Below are positions 44,645 through 53,903 of a DNA stretch of 64,000 nucleotides, one piece after another (position 1 is the first letter of the stretch; the number at the start of each line of letters is the position of its first letter). The translations under genes and the position numbers were made by a program. Origin of the DNA: Pseudoalteromonas shioyasakiensis (lineage in GTDB: Bacteria; Pseudomonadota; Gammaproteobacteria; Enterobacterales; Alteromonadaceae); NCBI GenBank assembly GCA_013391845.1, contig CP058414.1:1660501-1724500 (forward strand), in the 5' to 3' direction. The notes beneath the pieces are model-generated. The model was not told where the DNA came from. It saw nothing but the letters and a program-made list of their open reading frames with translations, and searched no databases.

Positions 44645-45817
44645 TTATGACAAGCGCTTATGTTTAAGTAATAAGTAAGTAAAAGGAGTGAGCATCAAAA
44701 AATGTACGCCAATTAATACAGGTGTCGTTAAATTTAAAAATTGCGTTATAAACACTAATAAACTTGCGCCACTCATTTGCATCAAGCCGATAAGTGCAGA
44801 AGCTGTGCCTGCTTGTTTAGGAAACATACTCAATGCACGACCTGCCGATGAGCCAAGTGTTAAGGCATAACCAAAAGCTGCCAAGAACATAGGAAACATT
44901 AAAGCTAAAACTGAATTTTGCTGACTAAAAGCCAGCATTATGCAGCCAGACAATACTAACAACATAAGTCCTGCTTTTAAGGCTCGTTTGGGCTGGCGCT
45001 TTATATATATGGGCATGACGAAGCTTGCAAAAATGCTCAGGGCGGCATTACAGGTAAACCAAAAAGTAAAGTCGGTGACACTGCCACCAAGCTCTGTGAT
45101 TATCCAACCCGGAGCAAGGGTTACAAAGACTAAAATAGCGGACATAGTCACTAAACAAATTAAGCTATGAAATAGAAAGAGTGGTGTGGAGATAATAGGT
45201 ATAAAGCGCCTTAAGTCGAGAATATGACCACTGTAAACACTGTCTTTAGGGCGGGTTTCTTTATAGAGAAACAAAACTATAAATAGGCCAACAAGTGCAA
45301 AACTGACCATGAATAAAAAGTTCATGCGCCAACCAAATTGTACGGTTAACCAAGCACCAAGAATAGGCGCAAGGGCAGGAATAAAGCAGACAATGCCATT
45401 TAAGTAAGTAATGATTTGTCCGCTACGCTCACTACCAAATTTGTCTCTAACTATTGCAAAAGCGACGACAAAAGTTGCGCATGCTCCTAAGCCTTGTAAT
45501 GCTCTTGCTATCATTAAGGTGGTAAAGTCTGGCGCCAAATATGCCCAGAATGCAGCTAGCCCATAAATCGTAACACCGCTAATCGCAACAGGTTTACGGC
45601 CAAATTTATCTGCAAGTGGTCCCGCAATAAGCTGCCCAAGACCGACTGTAAGCAAAAAAATAGCCACGGTTTGCTGAAGTTGCTTTTCTGACGCATTCAA
45701 TTGTTCAGCGATAGTAGGAAATGCTGGAAGATAAATATCAATACCTAATGGGCAAAAAACAACCAGAAGGCCGAGGATAAATAATAAACTGAGGTTTTTG
45801 TGCTGGCGTGACTGCAT
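44645..45817 (-). CDS. Bcr/CflA-family multidrug efflux transporter
   Basis: 390 residues, MFS drug:H+ antiporter of 12 helices. GIDIYLPAFPTIAEQLN near the N-terminus, the motif A loop GPLADKFGRKPVAISG, and ARALQGLGACATFVVAFAIVRD (motif B/C region) are typical of Bcr/CflA. Probable role is export of toxic compounds such as bicyclomycin or chloramphenicol; specificity is unknown. Divergent from the DUF4442 gene. Confidence 0.9.
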   Translation of the reverse strand: MQSRQHKNLSLLFILGLLVVFCPLGIDIYLPAFPTIAEQLNASEKQLQQTVAIFLLTVGLGQLIAGPLADKFGRKPVAISGVTIYGLAAFWAYLAPDFTTLMIARALQGLGACATFVVAFAIVRDKFGSERSGQIITYLNGIVCFIPALAPILGAWLTVQFGWRMNFLFMVSFALVGLFIVLFLYKETRPKDSVYSGHILDLRRFIPIISTPLFLFHSLICLVTMSAILVFVTLAPGWIITELGGSVTDFTFWFTCNAALSIFASFVMPIYIKRQPKRALKAGLMLLVLSGCIMLAFSQQNSVLALMFPMFLAAFGYALTLGSSAGRALSMFPKQAGTASALIGLMQMSGASLLVFITQFLNLTTPVLIGVHFLMLTPFTYLLLKHKRLS

Positions 45818-45934
45818 TCGCTCTCCTTTAAAACGGTATTTTATGTGCCCCTAAAGGAAAAGAAAAGCATTCACTTAGCTAAAAGTGTAATCTTTAAAAC
45901 TGCTTACAAAAATTTTCCATTTCGCTATCTGGTC

Positions 45935-45962
45935 TGATGTGTTAGTTTTTTATCTCACATCA
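45935..45962. promoter_or_regulatory. Inverted repeat in the bcr / DUF4442 divergent region
   Basis: TGATGTG (45935-45941) and CACATCA (45956-45962), 7-bp arms 14 bases apart, 22 bases before the DUF4442 start. Possible operator for the divergent pair. Confidence 0.35.
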
Positions 45963-45983
45963 TAAAAATAATGGATAAACGTC

Positions 45984-46460
45984 GTGAGCTCACAATCATC
46001 ATTATTAAAAATTTGGACTAAATGTCAGTCACTGCCAAAAGGTAATTGGTTATTTAGTAAAGCTGTCTGTTTTAAAGCTCCTTATTTCGGCTCAATAAAG
46101 CCATTGATCACAGGTTTAACAGCAGGGCATTGCAGTGCAACCGTTAAAAACCGCCGAGCAATCCATAATCACATTGGTACTATCCATGCTATTGCCCAGT
46201 GTAATATAGCTGAGTTGTGCGCAGGTTTAATGGTCGATGCGACGGTGCCGGCAAAAACACACCGCTGGATCCCAAAAGGCATGACAGTGAATTATATAGC
46301 AAAAATTGACACAGACATGCGTGCAGTTGCAGATATAGAAGTACCGAGTGAGTGGTTAGAAAAGCAAGATTTGTTAGTACCGGTGAAGGTTTTTAACAGC
46401 CGCGATGAATTGGTGTTTACAGCAGATATCACAATGTATGTAACTGCTAAAAAACGTTAA
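45984..46460 (+). CDS. DUF4442 hotdog-fold protein (thioesterase-like)
   Basis: 158 residues matching the DUF4442 pattern: N-terminal helix KIWTKCQSLPKGNWLFS, YFGSIKP, NRRAIHNHIGTIHAIAQCNIAELCAGL and RWIPKGMTVNYIAKIDTDM. This family has the hotdog fold of acyl-CoA thioesterases, but the substrate is unknown. GTG is the first codon in frame. Its stop overlaps the convergent bactofilin gene by four bases. Confidence 0.8.
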   Translation: MSSQSSLLKIWTKCQSLPKGNWLFSKAVCFKAPYFGSIKPLITGLTAGHCSATVKNRRAIHNHIGTIHAIAQCNIAELCAGLMVDATVPAKTHRWIPKGMTVNYIAKIDTDMRAVADIEVPSEWLEKQDLLVPVKVFNSRDELVFTADITMYVTAKKR

Positions 46461-46939
46461 GACTTATCAGCGGCTTGTTTGTTTACAAACGACAAGTCGT
46501 TGTCATCATCGGGGAGTAATGATGAACTGGTTTGTTCTTCAGGCTTAATAGGCGCCACATTATCTTCTTCATGACGATGTTTTAAGCTGCCTTCAATGAT
46601 TGCTCCCGCTTCAATGCTAAGGGTGTCATGAAATACGTCACCATGGACTTCTGCGGTGCTTTCAATTACCACTTGATTGGCGATGAGTGTTCCGAAGATT
46701 TTACCTTTGACAGTTACACTATCAGCCTCAATCACGCCTTCAATCACACCAGTATGACCAATCACTAGGTGTTTAACATGTAAATCACCATCGACCCGAC
46801 CATCAAGTTGGACTTCACCTTGGCAAGTAAGGCTACCAGTTAAACGGACGTCTTCAGAAATAATTGAAGGAGTATGGTTGGTTCTTTTTAAAGATGAGCC
46901 AGACGAGCTAGCTGCTGGTTGCTTTTTTCTACCGAACAC
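46457..46939 (-). CDS. Bactofilin
   Basis: 160 residues. A charged N-terminal tail, then a bactofilin beta-helix core (about 30-120) with repeating strands: ISEDVRLTGSLTCQGEVQLDG, VDGDLHVKHLVIGHTG, GKIFGTLIANQVVI, and an acidic C-terminal tail. Bactofilins polymerise without nucleotide and act as scaffolds for cell-wall enzymes. The gene overlaps the upstream M23 peptidase gene by 11 bases, the typical bactofilin partner. Confidence 0.93.
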   Translation of the reverse strand: MFGRKKQPAASSSGSSLKRTNHTPSIISEDVRLTGSLTCQGEVQLDGRVDGDLHVKHLVIGHTGVIEGVIEADSVTVKGKIFGTLIANQVVIESTAEVHGDVFHDTLSIEAGAIIEGSLKHRHEEDNVAPIKPEEQTSSSLLPDDDNDLSFVNKQAADKS

Positions 46940-48080
46940 GAGAAAGGGCCTTTGTTATTTTAACTGGATTGACATGTTTGCCATTCACTAAAACTTCGTA
47001 ATGTAAGTGCGTACTGGTGCTACGGCCAGTACTTCCCATTAAGCCAATGACATCATCTTTTGTTACCGTTTGGCCTTTTTTTACTTTAATTTTATTTAGG
47101 TGGCCAAAGCGAGTGATGAAACCATTTTTGTGTTGTAGTTCGATAAAATTACCATAACCACCATTACGACCAGCACGAAGAACCGTACCATTAGCGGGCG
47201 CAAAAATTTCGGTTTTATGCCAACCAGCTAAATCAACCCCTTTATGAAATGCACGACGACCATTCAATGGGTCTTTACGAAGGCCAAAACTACTTGAAAT
47301 GTAGTAATCGGCAGCAGGGAGCGTTTGTGGCAATTCACTCAGCAAACTTTCTAGGTTGTTTAATGCTAATAAGTTATCTGCAATCGCTAAAAATTCAGCC
47401 GGTATTTTTGATTCATCAAATAAATCGAGTGGACCACCTTGAGCTGTATCTGAACTTTCTAGCGTCGAGGCATTGGCAAGGCTGCTATCAAGGCCTGCAC
47501 CCTCTAATATGGCAACGATTTCTTGATGGCGAAGTTTTATTTGCTCATCCAATACCACAAAGCTGTTGTTATAAGCGGCATCAAGGCGCACTAAGCGTTC
47601 AGGAATACTTTCTAAGCGTTTAACTTGTTTTGGCTGCTGTTCACCTTCTAAAGGAGCATGAAATTCCTCAGAGTGTTCCTTAACAGGTAAAAGCAATGGC
47701 TCTGCATTAGTTGGTAGTGCAGGTTTGTTCATTGATTCTGGTAGCGACTCAATCATGCTTTGCAATAACGCTTGTTTTTGCTCAAGAATAGCCAACTGCT
47801 CTAATTGTTTTTCATAGGCAGCTTGTTGCTGGTAGCGTTGTTTTTGCCACTGTTGTTGTTTGCTGAGTTGGTTTTGTTCGATGCTGATGATTTGGTCGGC
47901 TTGTGACATGATCTGGAGCGTTGAAATACTTAACCAAGCAATAGCTGTTAAAATGACCAGAAGTGTTGTTAATTGTAACCAAGGCGCTAACACTAAGTGC
48001 TTTACTTCGCCATTTTGACGGATCAACAGCTGTCTAGCTGGAAAAATCGTGCGGTAAAAAGACTTAAGTTTAACTAACAT
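46929..48080 (-). CDS. M23-family peptidoglycan endopeptidase, membrane-anchored
   Basis: 383 residues: cytoplasmic start, one membrane helix (about 30-52, LQLTTLLVILTAIAWLSIST), a coiled coil (about 55-110, Gln-rich), then a C-terminal LytM domain (about 255-375) with zinc-site motifs FHKGVDLAG and STHLHYEV. Cross-link cleavage in the periplasm is expected, positioned by bactofilin. ATG 48080 is preferred over an in-frame TTG nine bases upstream. Confidence 0.9.
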   Translation of the reverse strand: MLVKLKSFYRTIFPARQLLIRQNGEVKHLVLAPWLQLTTLLVILTAIAWLSISTLQIMSQADQIISIEQNQLSKQQQWQKQRYQQQAAYEKQLEQLAILEQKQALLQSMIESLPESMNKPALPTNAEPLLLPVKEHSEEFHAPLEGEQQPKQVKRLESIPERLVRLDAAYNNSFVVLDEQIKLRHQEIVAILEGAGLDSSLANASTLESSDTAQGGPLDLFDESKIPAEFLAIADNLLALNNLESLLSELPQTLPAADYYISSSFGLRKDPLNGRRAFHKGVDLAGWHKTEIFAPANGTVLRAGRNGGYGNFIELQHKNGFITRFGHLNKIKVKKGQTVTKDDVIGLMGSTGRSTSTHLHYEVLVNGKHVNPVKITKALSRVR

Positions 48081-48169
48081 GGCGTACAAAATTTAACTAA
48101 TAACCGAGTTAAGATAGCAATCTGATTTAAAAAAGCCAGAAAAAAATTGTAACTCAAGAGAGAAATGGC

Positions 48170-48196
48170 AAATAAAAAAGGGCAAATAATGCCCTT
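48170..48196 (-). terminator. Terminator of the hpd-fah transcription unit
   Basis: On the minus strand, stem AAGGGCA/TGCCCTT (48190-48196 with 48178-48184) with a 5-base loop, followed by TTTTTATT. It ends the fumarylacetoacetase gene. Confidence 0.85.
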
Positions 48197-48232
48197 AATA
48201 CTTGTTTTGTAAATGAAAATAGCGAGTTATTT

Positions 48233-49546
48233 TCATTTGGCAGGTAGCACTGTACCCTCAACTGAACCAAAACCAATGCGTGCAAAACCGTCTTTTTCAC
48301 ACCAACCACGCATGATTACGTTGTCGCCATCTTCTAAGAAAGTACGTTGCTCGCCATTAGCAAGGGTGATTTTTTCTTTACCGCCGCGTGATAGCTCTAA
48401 CAATGAACCTGCTTCTTCGTGCTCTGGGCCTGATTGAGTGCCAGAACCTAACATGTCGCCAGGTTGGAAGTTACAGCCATTTACAGTGTGGTGAGTCACC
48501 ATTTGCGCCACAGTCCAGTAAGAGTGTTTGAAGCTAGATTTAGATACTTGTGTTGGCGCTTCGCCAGCTGCACGCATCTTTTCAGTTTCGATTTGTACAT
48601 CCATTTTGATATCGAATGCACCAAACTCACGGTTATGAGAAGACTCTAAATAGTCCATTGGTTGCGGGTCATTTTCATCACGTGTCCAGTTTGTTCTAAA
48701 TGGCGCCAGTGCTTCTGTAGTAACAATCCAAGGAGATACAGTCGATGCGAAGTTTTTCGCAAGGAACGGACCAAGTGGTTGGTATTCCCATGCTTGTAAG
48801 TCACGTGCAGACCAGTCATTGAATACACAGAAACCAAATACGTGGTTTTCAGCATTCTCAATGGCAATTGCATCGCCTAATTCATTACCTTTACCAAGGT
48901 AAATACCTAATTCAAGTTCATAGTCTAGGCGTTTACAAGGGCCGAATGACGGTACTTCAGCATCTGGTGCTTTAGTTTGACCGTTAGGACGGTGGAACGT
49001 TTGACCTGATACATCAATTGACGATGAACGGCCATGATAACCAATTGGTACCCATTTGTAGTTAGGTAAAAGTGGGTTATCAGGGCGGAATAGGCTGCCT
49101 ACTGCTGTTGCGTGGTAAATAGAGGTATAGAAGTCAGTGTAATCACCAATGCGACAAGGCAGCGCAAATTCGATATCTGCTTGAGCAATAAGTGCTTCGC
49201 TTAATTGCGCTTGCTCACTGGCACCTTCACGGAGTGCTTTTGATAACGCAAGACGAAGTGCTGACCAATATTGCTGACCAAGGCCCATAAATTCATTTAA
49301 TGTAGCTTGGCTCGCTGCTTTAACGGCAACTTGTGCATCACCTGAGAATAAACCAAGGTCGTTTACTTTCGCTAAATCGATAACTTGATCACCAATTGCT
49401 ACAGCGCCACGGAACGCTTCGTCTGAATTTTTACGACGTACTTCTGCAAAAGGAAGGTTTTGAATTGGGAAGTCACAGTTCGCTTCGTTAGCAGATGCAA
49501 CCCAGCTTTTTAGATTAATATCGTGGGTTTCGTTAATTAGGCTCAT
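48233..49546 (-). CDS. fahA: Fumarylacetoacetase
   Basis: 437 residues; last step of tyrosine/homogentisate breakdown, splitting fumarylacetoacetate into fumarate and acetoacetate. N-terminal SH3-like part with LPFAEVRRKNSDEAF, then the FAH barrel with YTDFYTSIYHATAVG, VPIGYHGRSSSIDVSG (catalytic His), LDYELELGIYLGKGNELG and DWSARDLQAWEYQPLGPFLA metal-site blocks, and GDMLGSGTQSGP. The HPPD gene lies 155 bases upstream on the same strand. Homogentisate dioxygenase and maleylacetoacetate isomerase genes are not in the window. Confidence 0.96.
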   Translation of the reverse strand: MSLINETHDINLKSWVASANEANCDFPIQNLPFAEVRRKNSDEAFRGAVAIGDQVIDLAKVNDLGLFSGDAQVAVKAASQATLNEFMGLGQQYWSALRLALSKALREGASEQAQLSEALIAQADIEFALPCRIGDYTDFYTSIYHATAVGSLFRPDNPLLPNYKWVPIGYHGRSSSIDVSGQTFHRPNGQTKAPDAEVPSFGPCKRLDYELELGIYLGKGNELGDAIAIENAENHVFGFCVFNDWSARDLQAWEYQPLGPFLAKNFASTVSPWIVTTEALAPFRTNWTRDENDPQPMDYLESSHNREFGAFDIKMDVQIETEKMRAAGEAPTQVSKSSFKHSYWTVAQMVTHHTVNGCNFQPGDMLGSGTQSGPEHEEAGSLLELSRGGKEKITLANGEQRTFLEDGDNVIMRGWCEKDGFARIGFGSVEGTVLPAK

Positions 49547-49701
49547 ACTCTTTCCTTATTTGTTCGCGCTGATGTGTTAGTTATCTATATGGAGGCAATC
49601 AACGCAATTTAAACAGTTAGTTTAAAACAGAATTTAAAACGACAAAAAGCAGCGTGTGAATATAGCCAAACCACACGCTGCTTTTTATTCATAATGATGA
49701 T

Positions 49702-50748
49702 TTAGATTACACCACGACGCTCTTGATCTCGTTCGATTGATTCGAAAAGCGCTTGGAAGTTACCTTCACCGAAACCGCCGTCATCTACACGTTGGATCAT
49801 CTCGATAAAGATTGGACCAAATAGGTTCTTCGAGAAGATTTGTAGTAGGTAACAATTTTCGCTTTGGCTATCTACTAGAATTTGATGCTTACGGATCTTC
49901 TCTTTGTCTTCTTTAACCCAAGGCACACGGTCAAAAATTGTATCGTAGTACTCAGGGATGATATCAAGCGTAGCAATCGTTGATTGGTCAAGCTTATCAA
50001 GTGAGCTTACTAGGTCATTAGTAAGGAATGCTAAATGTTGTACACCCGGACCATTGTACTCATTTAAGTACTCATCGATTTGGTTGTTGTTGTTATCTTT
50101 GCCTTCGTTGATTGGAATCGAGAAAGTACCGCATGGAGATTTAAGTGCGTAAGATAATAACGCTGTTTTTTGGCCTTTAATGTCGAAGTAACGTACTTCA
50201 GTAAAACCAAATACGTCTTTGTAGAAGTTAGCCCATGTTTCCATAGTGCCTTTATAAACGTTATTAGTTAAATGGTCGATACGGATGAAGCCTTTGTCTT
50301 CAACAATGTTTTGCTCACTTAAATCTTCGAAGTCTGACTCATAGATAGAACCTTTGTCACCAAATTGCTCGATGAAATAGATTAAGCTGTCGCCGATACC
50401 GTAGATAGCTGGGTAAGGTAAATCTTTGTGTGTTGAGTCTGTCGCAGGTTTTGCACCGCGCTCAACAGCAACATCGAATGCTTTTTGCGCATTTTCTACA
50501 CGCCAACCCATAGAACAGATTGCTGGACCGTGGCTTTTAGCAAATTCAGCAGAGAAACCATCACGCTCATTATTTAGTAAGAAATGAATGTCATGTTGGT
50601 TGTAGTAAACAATGTCTTTACCTTTGAATTTTTTTAGCTTTGAAAAGCCAAAATCAGTAAACACTTTGTCCATGTAATCTGCATCAGGTGTTGCGTATTC
50701 AGTGAATTCAATGCCCATTAGGCCTAATGGATTATTTACTTCGCTCAT
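49702..50748 (-). CDS. hpd: 4-hydroxyphenylpyruvate dioxygenase
   Basis: 348-residue Fe(II) enzyme making homogentisate from 4-hydroxyphenylpyruvate. Two vicinal-oxygen-chelate halves are present; metal ligands are seen in RIDHLTNNV, GVQHLAFLT and the C-terminal FIEMIQR Glu. GFGEGNFQALFESIERDQ closes the protein as usual. The start is ATG 50748 (MSEVNNPLGL), eight bases after GGGAG; upstream ATGs give non-homologous residues. Together with fumarylacetoacetase this indicates tyrosine use as carbon source, and pyomelanin formation if homogentisate accumulates. Confidence 0.96.
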   Translation of the reverse strand: MSEVNNPLGLMGIEFTEYATPDADYMDKVFTDFGFSKLKKFKGKDIVYYNQHDIHFLLNNERDGFSAEFAKSHGPAICSMGWRVENAQKAFDVAVERGAKPATDSTHKDLPYPAIYGIGDSLIYFIEQFGDKGSIYESDFEDLSEQNIVEDKGFIRIDHLTNNVYKGTMETWANFYKDVFGFTEVRYFDIKGQKTALLSYALKSPCGTFSIPINEGKDNNNNQIDEYLNEYNGPGVQHLAFLTNDLVSSLDKLDQSTIATLDIIPEYYDTIFDRVPWVKEDKEKIRKHQILVDSQSENCYLLQIFSKNLFGPIFIEMIQRVDDGGFGEGNFQALFESIERDQERRGVI

Positions 50749-51018
50749 TGTCATTACTCCCGCAATTATAAGCACTGCGCTAAAAAAGAATTATTGTTCT
50801 GTAATGAGCGGATGATTAACCAGAAATTCGATAAGGGGAAGATCCCAGCACTATTTAGCTAAAGCCTTCTTTGTAAATTAAATGGGACAATGATTTTAAT
50901 TTCAGCAATTGCCCTAACAAAGGCAGTGAGTAAGCCACTAGGTTGACTAAAAGAGGTTAACCATCTTTATGGTTATCTATATGTATTTAATAGTAAATTT
51001 CAGCGTTTTTCAGGCAAT
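50749..51018. other. Intergenic region upstream of hpd
   Basis: No gene seen. It holds a hairpin TAACCAT/ATGGTTA (50958-50964 with 50969-50975, loop CTTT) and a TGTAAA half-site (50872-50877) with a poor second half; this is not a convincing TyrR box. The hpd promoter must lie here but I cannot place it. Confidence 0.5.
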
Positions 51019-51044
51019 AAAAAAGGCCTGAAACGGCCTTTTTT
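51019..51044. terminator. Terminator after the nucleotidase lipoprotein gene
   Basis: Stem AAAAAAGGCC/GGCCTTTTTT (51019-51028 with 51035-51044), loop TGAAAC. Symmetric A and T tracts; on the minus strand it follows the nucleotidase gene stop. Confidence 0.88.
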
Positions 51045-51063
51045 ATTAAGGCGATTGTATAGT

Positions 51064-53787
51064 TTAGTTTACGGTTTGGCGCGCTTTGTTAAAAAACTTG
51101 CTGCGTTGTTGTAACCAAGGGTTATTCATAATTTGTGGTGCAGCTTGATAATGACGCTCAACTACTTGATTTAAGGTACGGGTTGATTGCGTAAAATTAA
51201 GTTGTTGCTGGGCAGCACCCATATTGGCAATCTCGGCATCAGTCATCGCACGACCTGCAAATAACAAGGCGTTTAAGTAACCCGACTTAGTTTCGTAGTC
51301 ATTATCGGTTAAAAGTAAGGCCGCATTGTTTATTGCCCAGCGCTCATTGATTTCACCTTCATCTTTAATACCAATTAGCTCGCCATCAAGATAAATTTTT
51401 AGTGCACCATTGTTTGGAGCAGCATAAAACACAAAAGCAATACGGTGCCAGCTGTTTGCTGTAAGCTCGCCAAAGTAACCGCTATCACTGGTGGCAATAC
51501 CGATGGCGTTATCTCGGCTGACGTAAAGGTCTGCGTCATCACTATTAGTGATATCGGTTTGTAGTAATGAGCGCCACTCATTGGTGCTTTGTTCTGGCCA
51601 CATAATATCCATCACTAAGGTGTAATCAGCGATAAGGCCTTCTGTTTGATAATCACCATTAGCAGCACTATTAGCCGTTAAGGTTAAGCCTTGTGTTGGG
51701 CTATGACGAGCAAAGGACAACACGCCAGAGGCTCCACTTGGTAAATCAGTAATTTCAAGTTCAGTGGTGGTCGCAAATTGGCTATTCTCTGGCCCCCAGT
51801 TTTTGTCTTCAGGGTCATAAAAGCTGAGTGTTGCAGGGCCAAAGTCACTGCTAAACCCTTGCTTAGGATTATTAAAATTCCATACTGTGACTGCATCATC
51901 CGTTTTACACGCATTAAGCGTGTTATCGGTATCGAGATATAAACATTGGCTGGTGCGTGCTCGTGCGTAATTATGAAGCAGCCACCAACTTTCAGCGACC
52001 AATTGCGCTTCTAAGTTTGGCAGAGCTGGAAAGAATAATTCGCTATTAAGCGCTGGGCCTTTAAATAGAGCTACGTGGTAATTACTTGCATCATTAATGT
52101 TATCAGGCACTAAAGAGACCCATTCAGGTCGGCTTTCGAGCATGTTTTTTAATTGGCTGCCTGTCACCGCGACTTGATAAATTGAATTAAAGCCCGGGGT
52201 ATTCGATGGTTGGCGTTCAACCTTAAACGCGGCATGGAAGTCTTCTTGGGTTAACGTTCCTGGTAGCCAGCGATCTTGTACTTGGCTTGCATCAAGCAAG
52301 GCCGCATCAATAGCAGGGAACTGCTGCATGGCAGCTTTGGCAGTAATCGTCGTGAGTTCTTCTGCAGTGGGGTAATTTTCTGAAACGGCAATTTCGGTAT
52401 TTGCATCTGGGGCATAGCGACCCATGATTTCATCAATGGCGGCTTTAGTGCTTTCATCTCGGGTCGTAATGCTGGTTGTTGCTACGGTATTGTAATCAAC
52501 ATCTGCAAGCGTTTTGTCATCAAGGTTAAAGGTTAAGGTAAGATCAGTTAGCCCTTGAGCAAAAAAGTTTGGCTGAATGACAATGCTGCCGTTATCTAAG
52601 GTTTGATAGCTTTCACCGCCATGGGTATGTCCACCAAGTACTAAATCAATTCCTGCAACATTTTGTGCAATACGGGTGTCAGTGCCTTCACCTAAGTGAC
52701 TCACCATGACCATGTAATCAACATCTTGACGGTATTGGTTAACAATCTGCTCAGCCACTTCTTGCCACTGCCAATTCATTTTGAAATTAGCGATAAAATC
52801 AGGGATCGGTTCCTCTTCGATAGGATCATCAAGTTCATTCCAAGGCACTGAAGTCATACCAAAAAAGCCAATTCGAAGACAACCAACTTGGACAACTGAA
52901 AAATCGACACCGGCAAATGGCGTTTCGCTGCTACCATCATATTCGGTATTACTTGAAAGCACGATGGCATTATCGTCATCGGCAAAGTCCAGCAGTTGCT
53001 CAGGTCCCCACGCATAGTCGTGGTTACCAATCACTCGTACGTCAAAGGCCATAGCTTTTATTGCTTCGACTGTGGCTAACCCTTGTGAGGTTTGTTCAGC
53101 TACAGTGCCTTTTTCATAATCGTCACCGCCATTGGTGAATAAGGTGTTAGGGTTTTCAAGTTTTGCATTGTCGTAGTAACTGCGAATACGGCTGAATAAT
53201 TGCTCTTTAAAGCCAAAGCGCGCGTGTAAATCAGCAACATGAATAAAGCGTACAGTTTGGTTACTGGCTGTGTCATTACATTGCTCGCCAATGGTTTTAC
53301 TAACCGAAGGAATGGTGCGAGAAATTAAAGCAAAGCTACCAAATTCTGTGATAGCACTGACTGCAAATCCATCATCGCTTTGTTCAGTAGTGAGAGTTTG
53401 CCATTGCTCATCGACTAACTGCACTATGCTAAAGGCAAGGTTGGTTTGTTCATTTGGTAACTTAATCGCTAAACTTAATGGCTCAGCAAATATCAGGTTA
53501 TTGGGGCGAAAGGTATGAATGCTCGAGACAATACCTTGCTCTATATCTGTGCTTGAAGCGCTTGTCTCAGTGTAAGTAAATGTGGTGTCTGTTGTAACCG
53601 TGTTACTTATTGCATTAAGTGTGACATCGCCCTGTGCAAATTCAGCCGATAAACCATTTTCAACAGAAATAATTAAACCAGACTGATCAGGAGCTGCTGC
53701 GACTTCTTTTGTTGTTTTATCGCCACCACATGCTGTCAGTAATAAGCTAGTCAGAATAATGACCAGTAGTTGAGTGTTAGAGCGCAC
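51064..53787 (-). CDS. 5'-nucleotidase-family lipoprotein with C-terminal LamG-like domain
   Basis: 907 residues with lipobox LTAC (Cys20). After a short N-terminal beta domain (about 30-160) comes a calcineurin-type metallophosphoesterase: IHVADLHARFGF, NGGDDYEKG, VIGNHDYAWG, MVSHLGEGTD and LVLGGHTHGGES supply the two-metal site. A 5'-nucleotidase C-terminal domain (about 430-620) follows. The last roughly 230 residues resemble a LamG/concanavalin-like sandwich (YTLVMDIMWPEQSTNEWRSL, SWHRIAFVFYAAPNNG, LKIYLDGELIG). It probably hydrolyses nucleotides or related phosphate esters at the cell surface or periplasm. A Gln/Asn-rich end closes it. Confidence 0.85.
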   Translation of the reverse strand: MRSNTQLLVIILTSLLLTACGGDKTTKEVAAAPDQSGLIISVENGLSAEFAQGDVTLNAISNTVTTDTTFTYTETSASSTDIEQGIVSSIHTFRPNNLIFAEPLSLAIKLPNEQTNLAFSIVQLVDEQWQTLTTEQSDDGFAVSAITEFGSFALISRTIPSVSKTIGEQCNDTASNQTVRFIHVADLHARFGFKEQLFSRIRSYYDNAKLENPNTLFTNGGDDYEKGTVAEQTSQGLATVEAIKAMAFDVRVIGNHDYAWGPEQLLDFADDDNAIVLSSNTEYDGSSETPFAGVDFSVVQVGCLRIGFFGMTSVPWNELDDPIEEEPIPDFIANFKMNWQWQEVAEQIVNQYRQDVDYMVMVSHLGEGTDTRIAQNVAGIDLVLGGHTHGGESYQTLDNGSIVIQPNFFAQGLTDLTLTFNLDDKTLADVDYNTVATTSITTRDESTKAAIDEIMGRYAPDANTEIAVSENYPTAEELTTITAKAAMQQFPAIDAALLDASQVQDRWLPGTLTQEDFHAAFKVERQPSNTPGFNSIYQVAVTGSQLKNMLESRPEWVSLVPDNINDASNYHVALFKGPALNSELFFPALPNLEAQLVAESWWLLHNYARARTSQCLYLDTDNTLNACKTDDAVTVWNFNNPKQGFSSDFGPATLSFYDPEDKNWGPENSQFATTTELEITDLPSGASGVLSFARHSPTQGLTLTANSAANGDYQTEGLIADYTLVMDIMWPEQSTNEWRSLLQTDITNSDDADLYVSRDNAIGIATSDSGYFGELTANSWHRIAFVFYAAPNNGALKIYLDGELIGIKDEGEINERWAINNAALLLTDNDYETKSGYLNALLFAGRAMTDAEIANMGAAQQQLNFTQSTRTLNQVVERHYQAAPQIMNNPWLQQRSKFFNKARQTVN

Positions 53788-53870
53788 TTACTCAGTTCCT
53801 TTGCCATACCAAATTAGTATAAGAATATAGTATCAGTTTTAAGGGCACAGAGGGAATAGGGGAGAGAGAA

Positions 53871-53898
53871 ATTCCCCGCAGCGGGCGCTACGGGGAAT
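53871..53898 (-). terminator. Hairpin after the POT transporter gene
   Basis: ATTCCCCG/CGGGGAAT (53871-53878 with 53891-53898) plus inner AGC/GCT. The position between them is C-A on the plus strand but a G-U pair in minus-strand RNA, so the fold fits the minus-strand transcript. The T-tract is weak. Confidence 0.6.
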
Positions 53899-53903
53899 AA
53901 ATA

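Noticed and set aside
50872..50889. TyrR-like box upstream of hpd (TGTAAA-N6-GGGACA)
   Set aside because: Only one half matches the TGTAAA-N6-TTTACA consensus; not enough to call a site.
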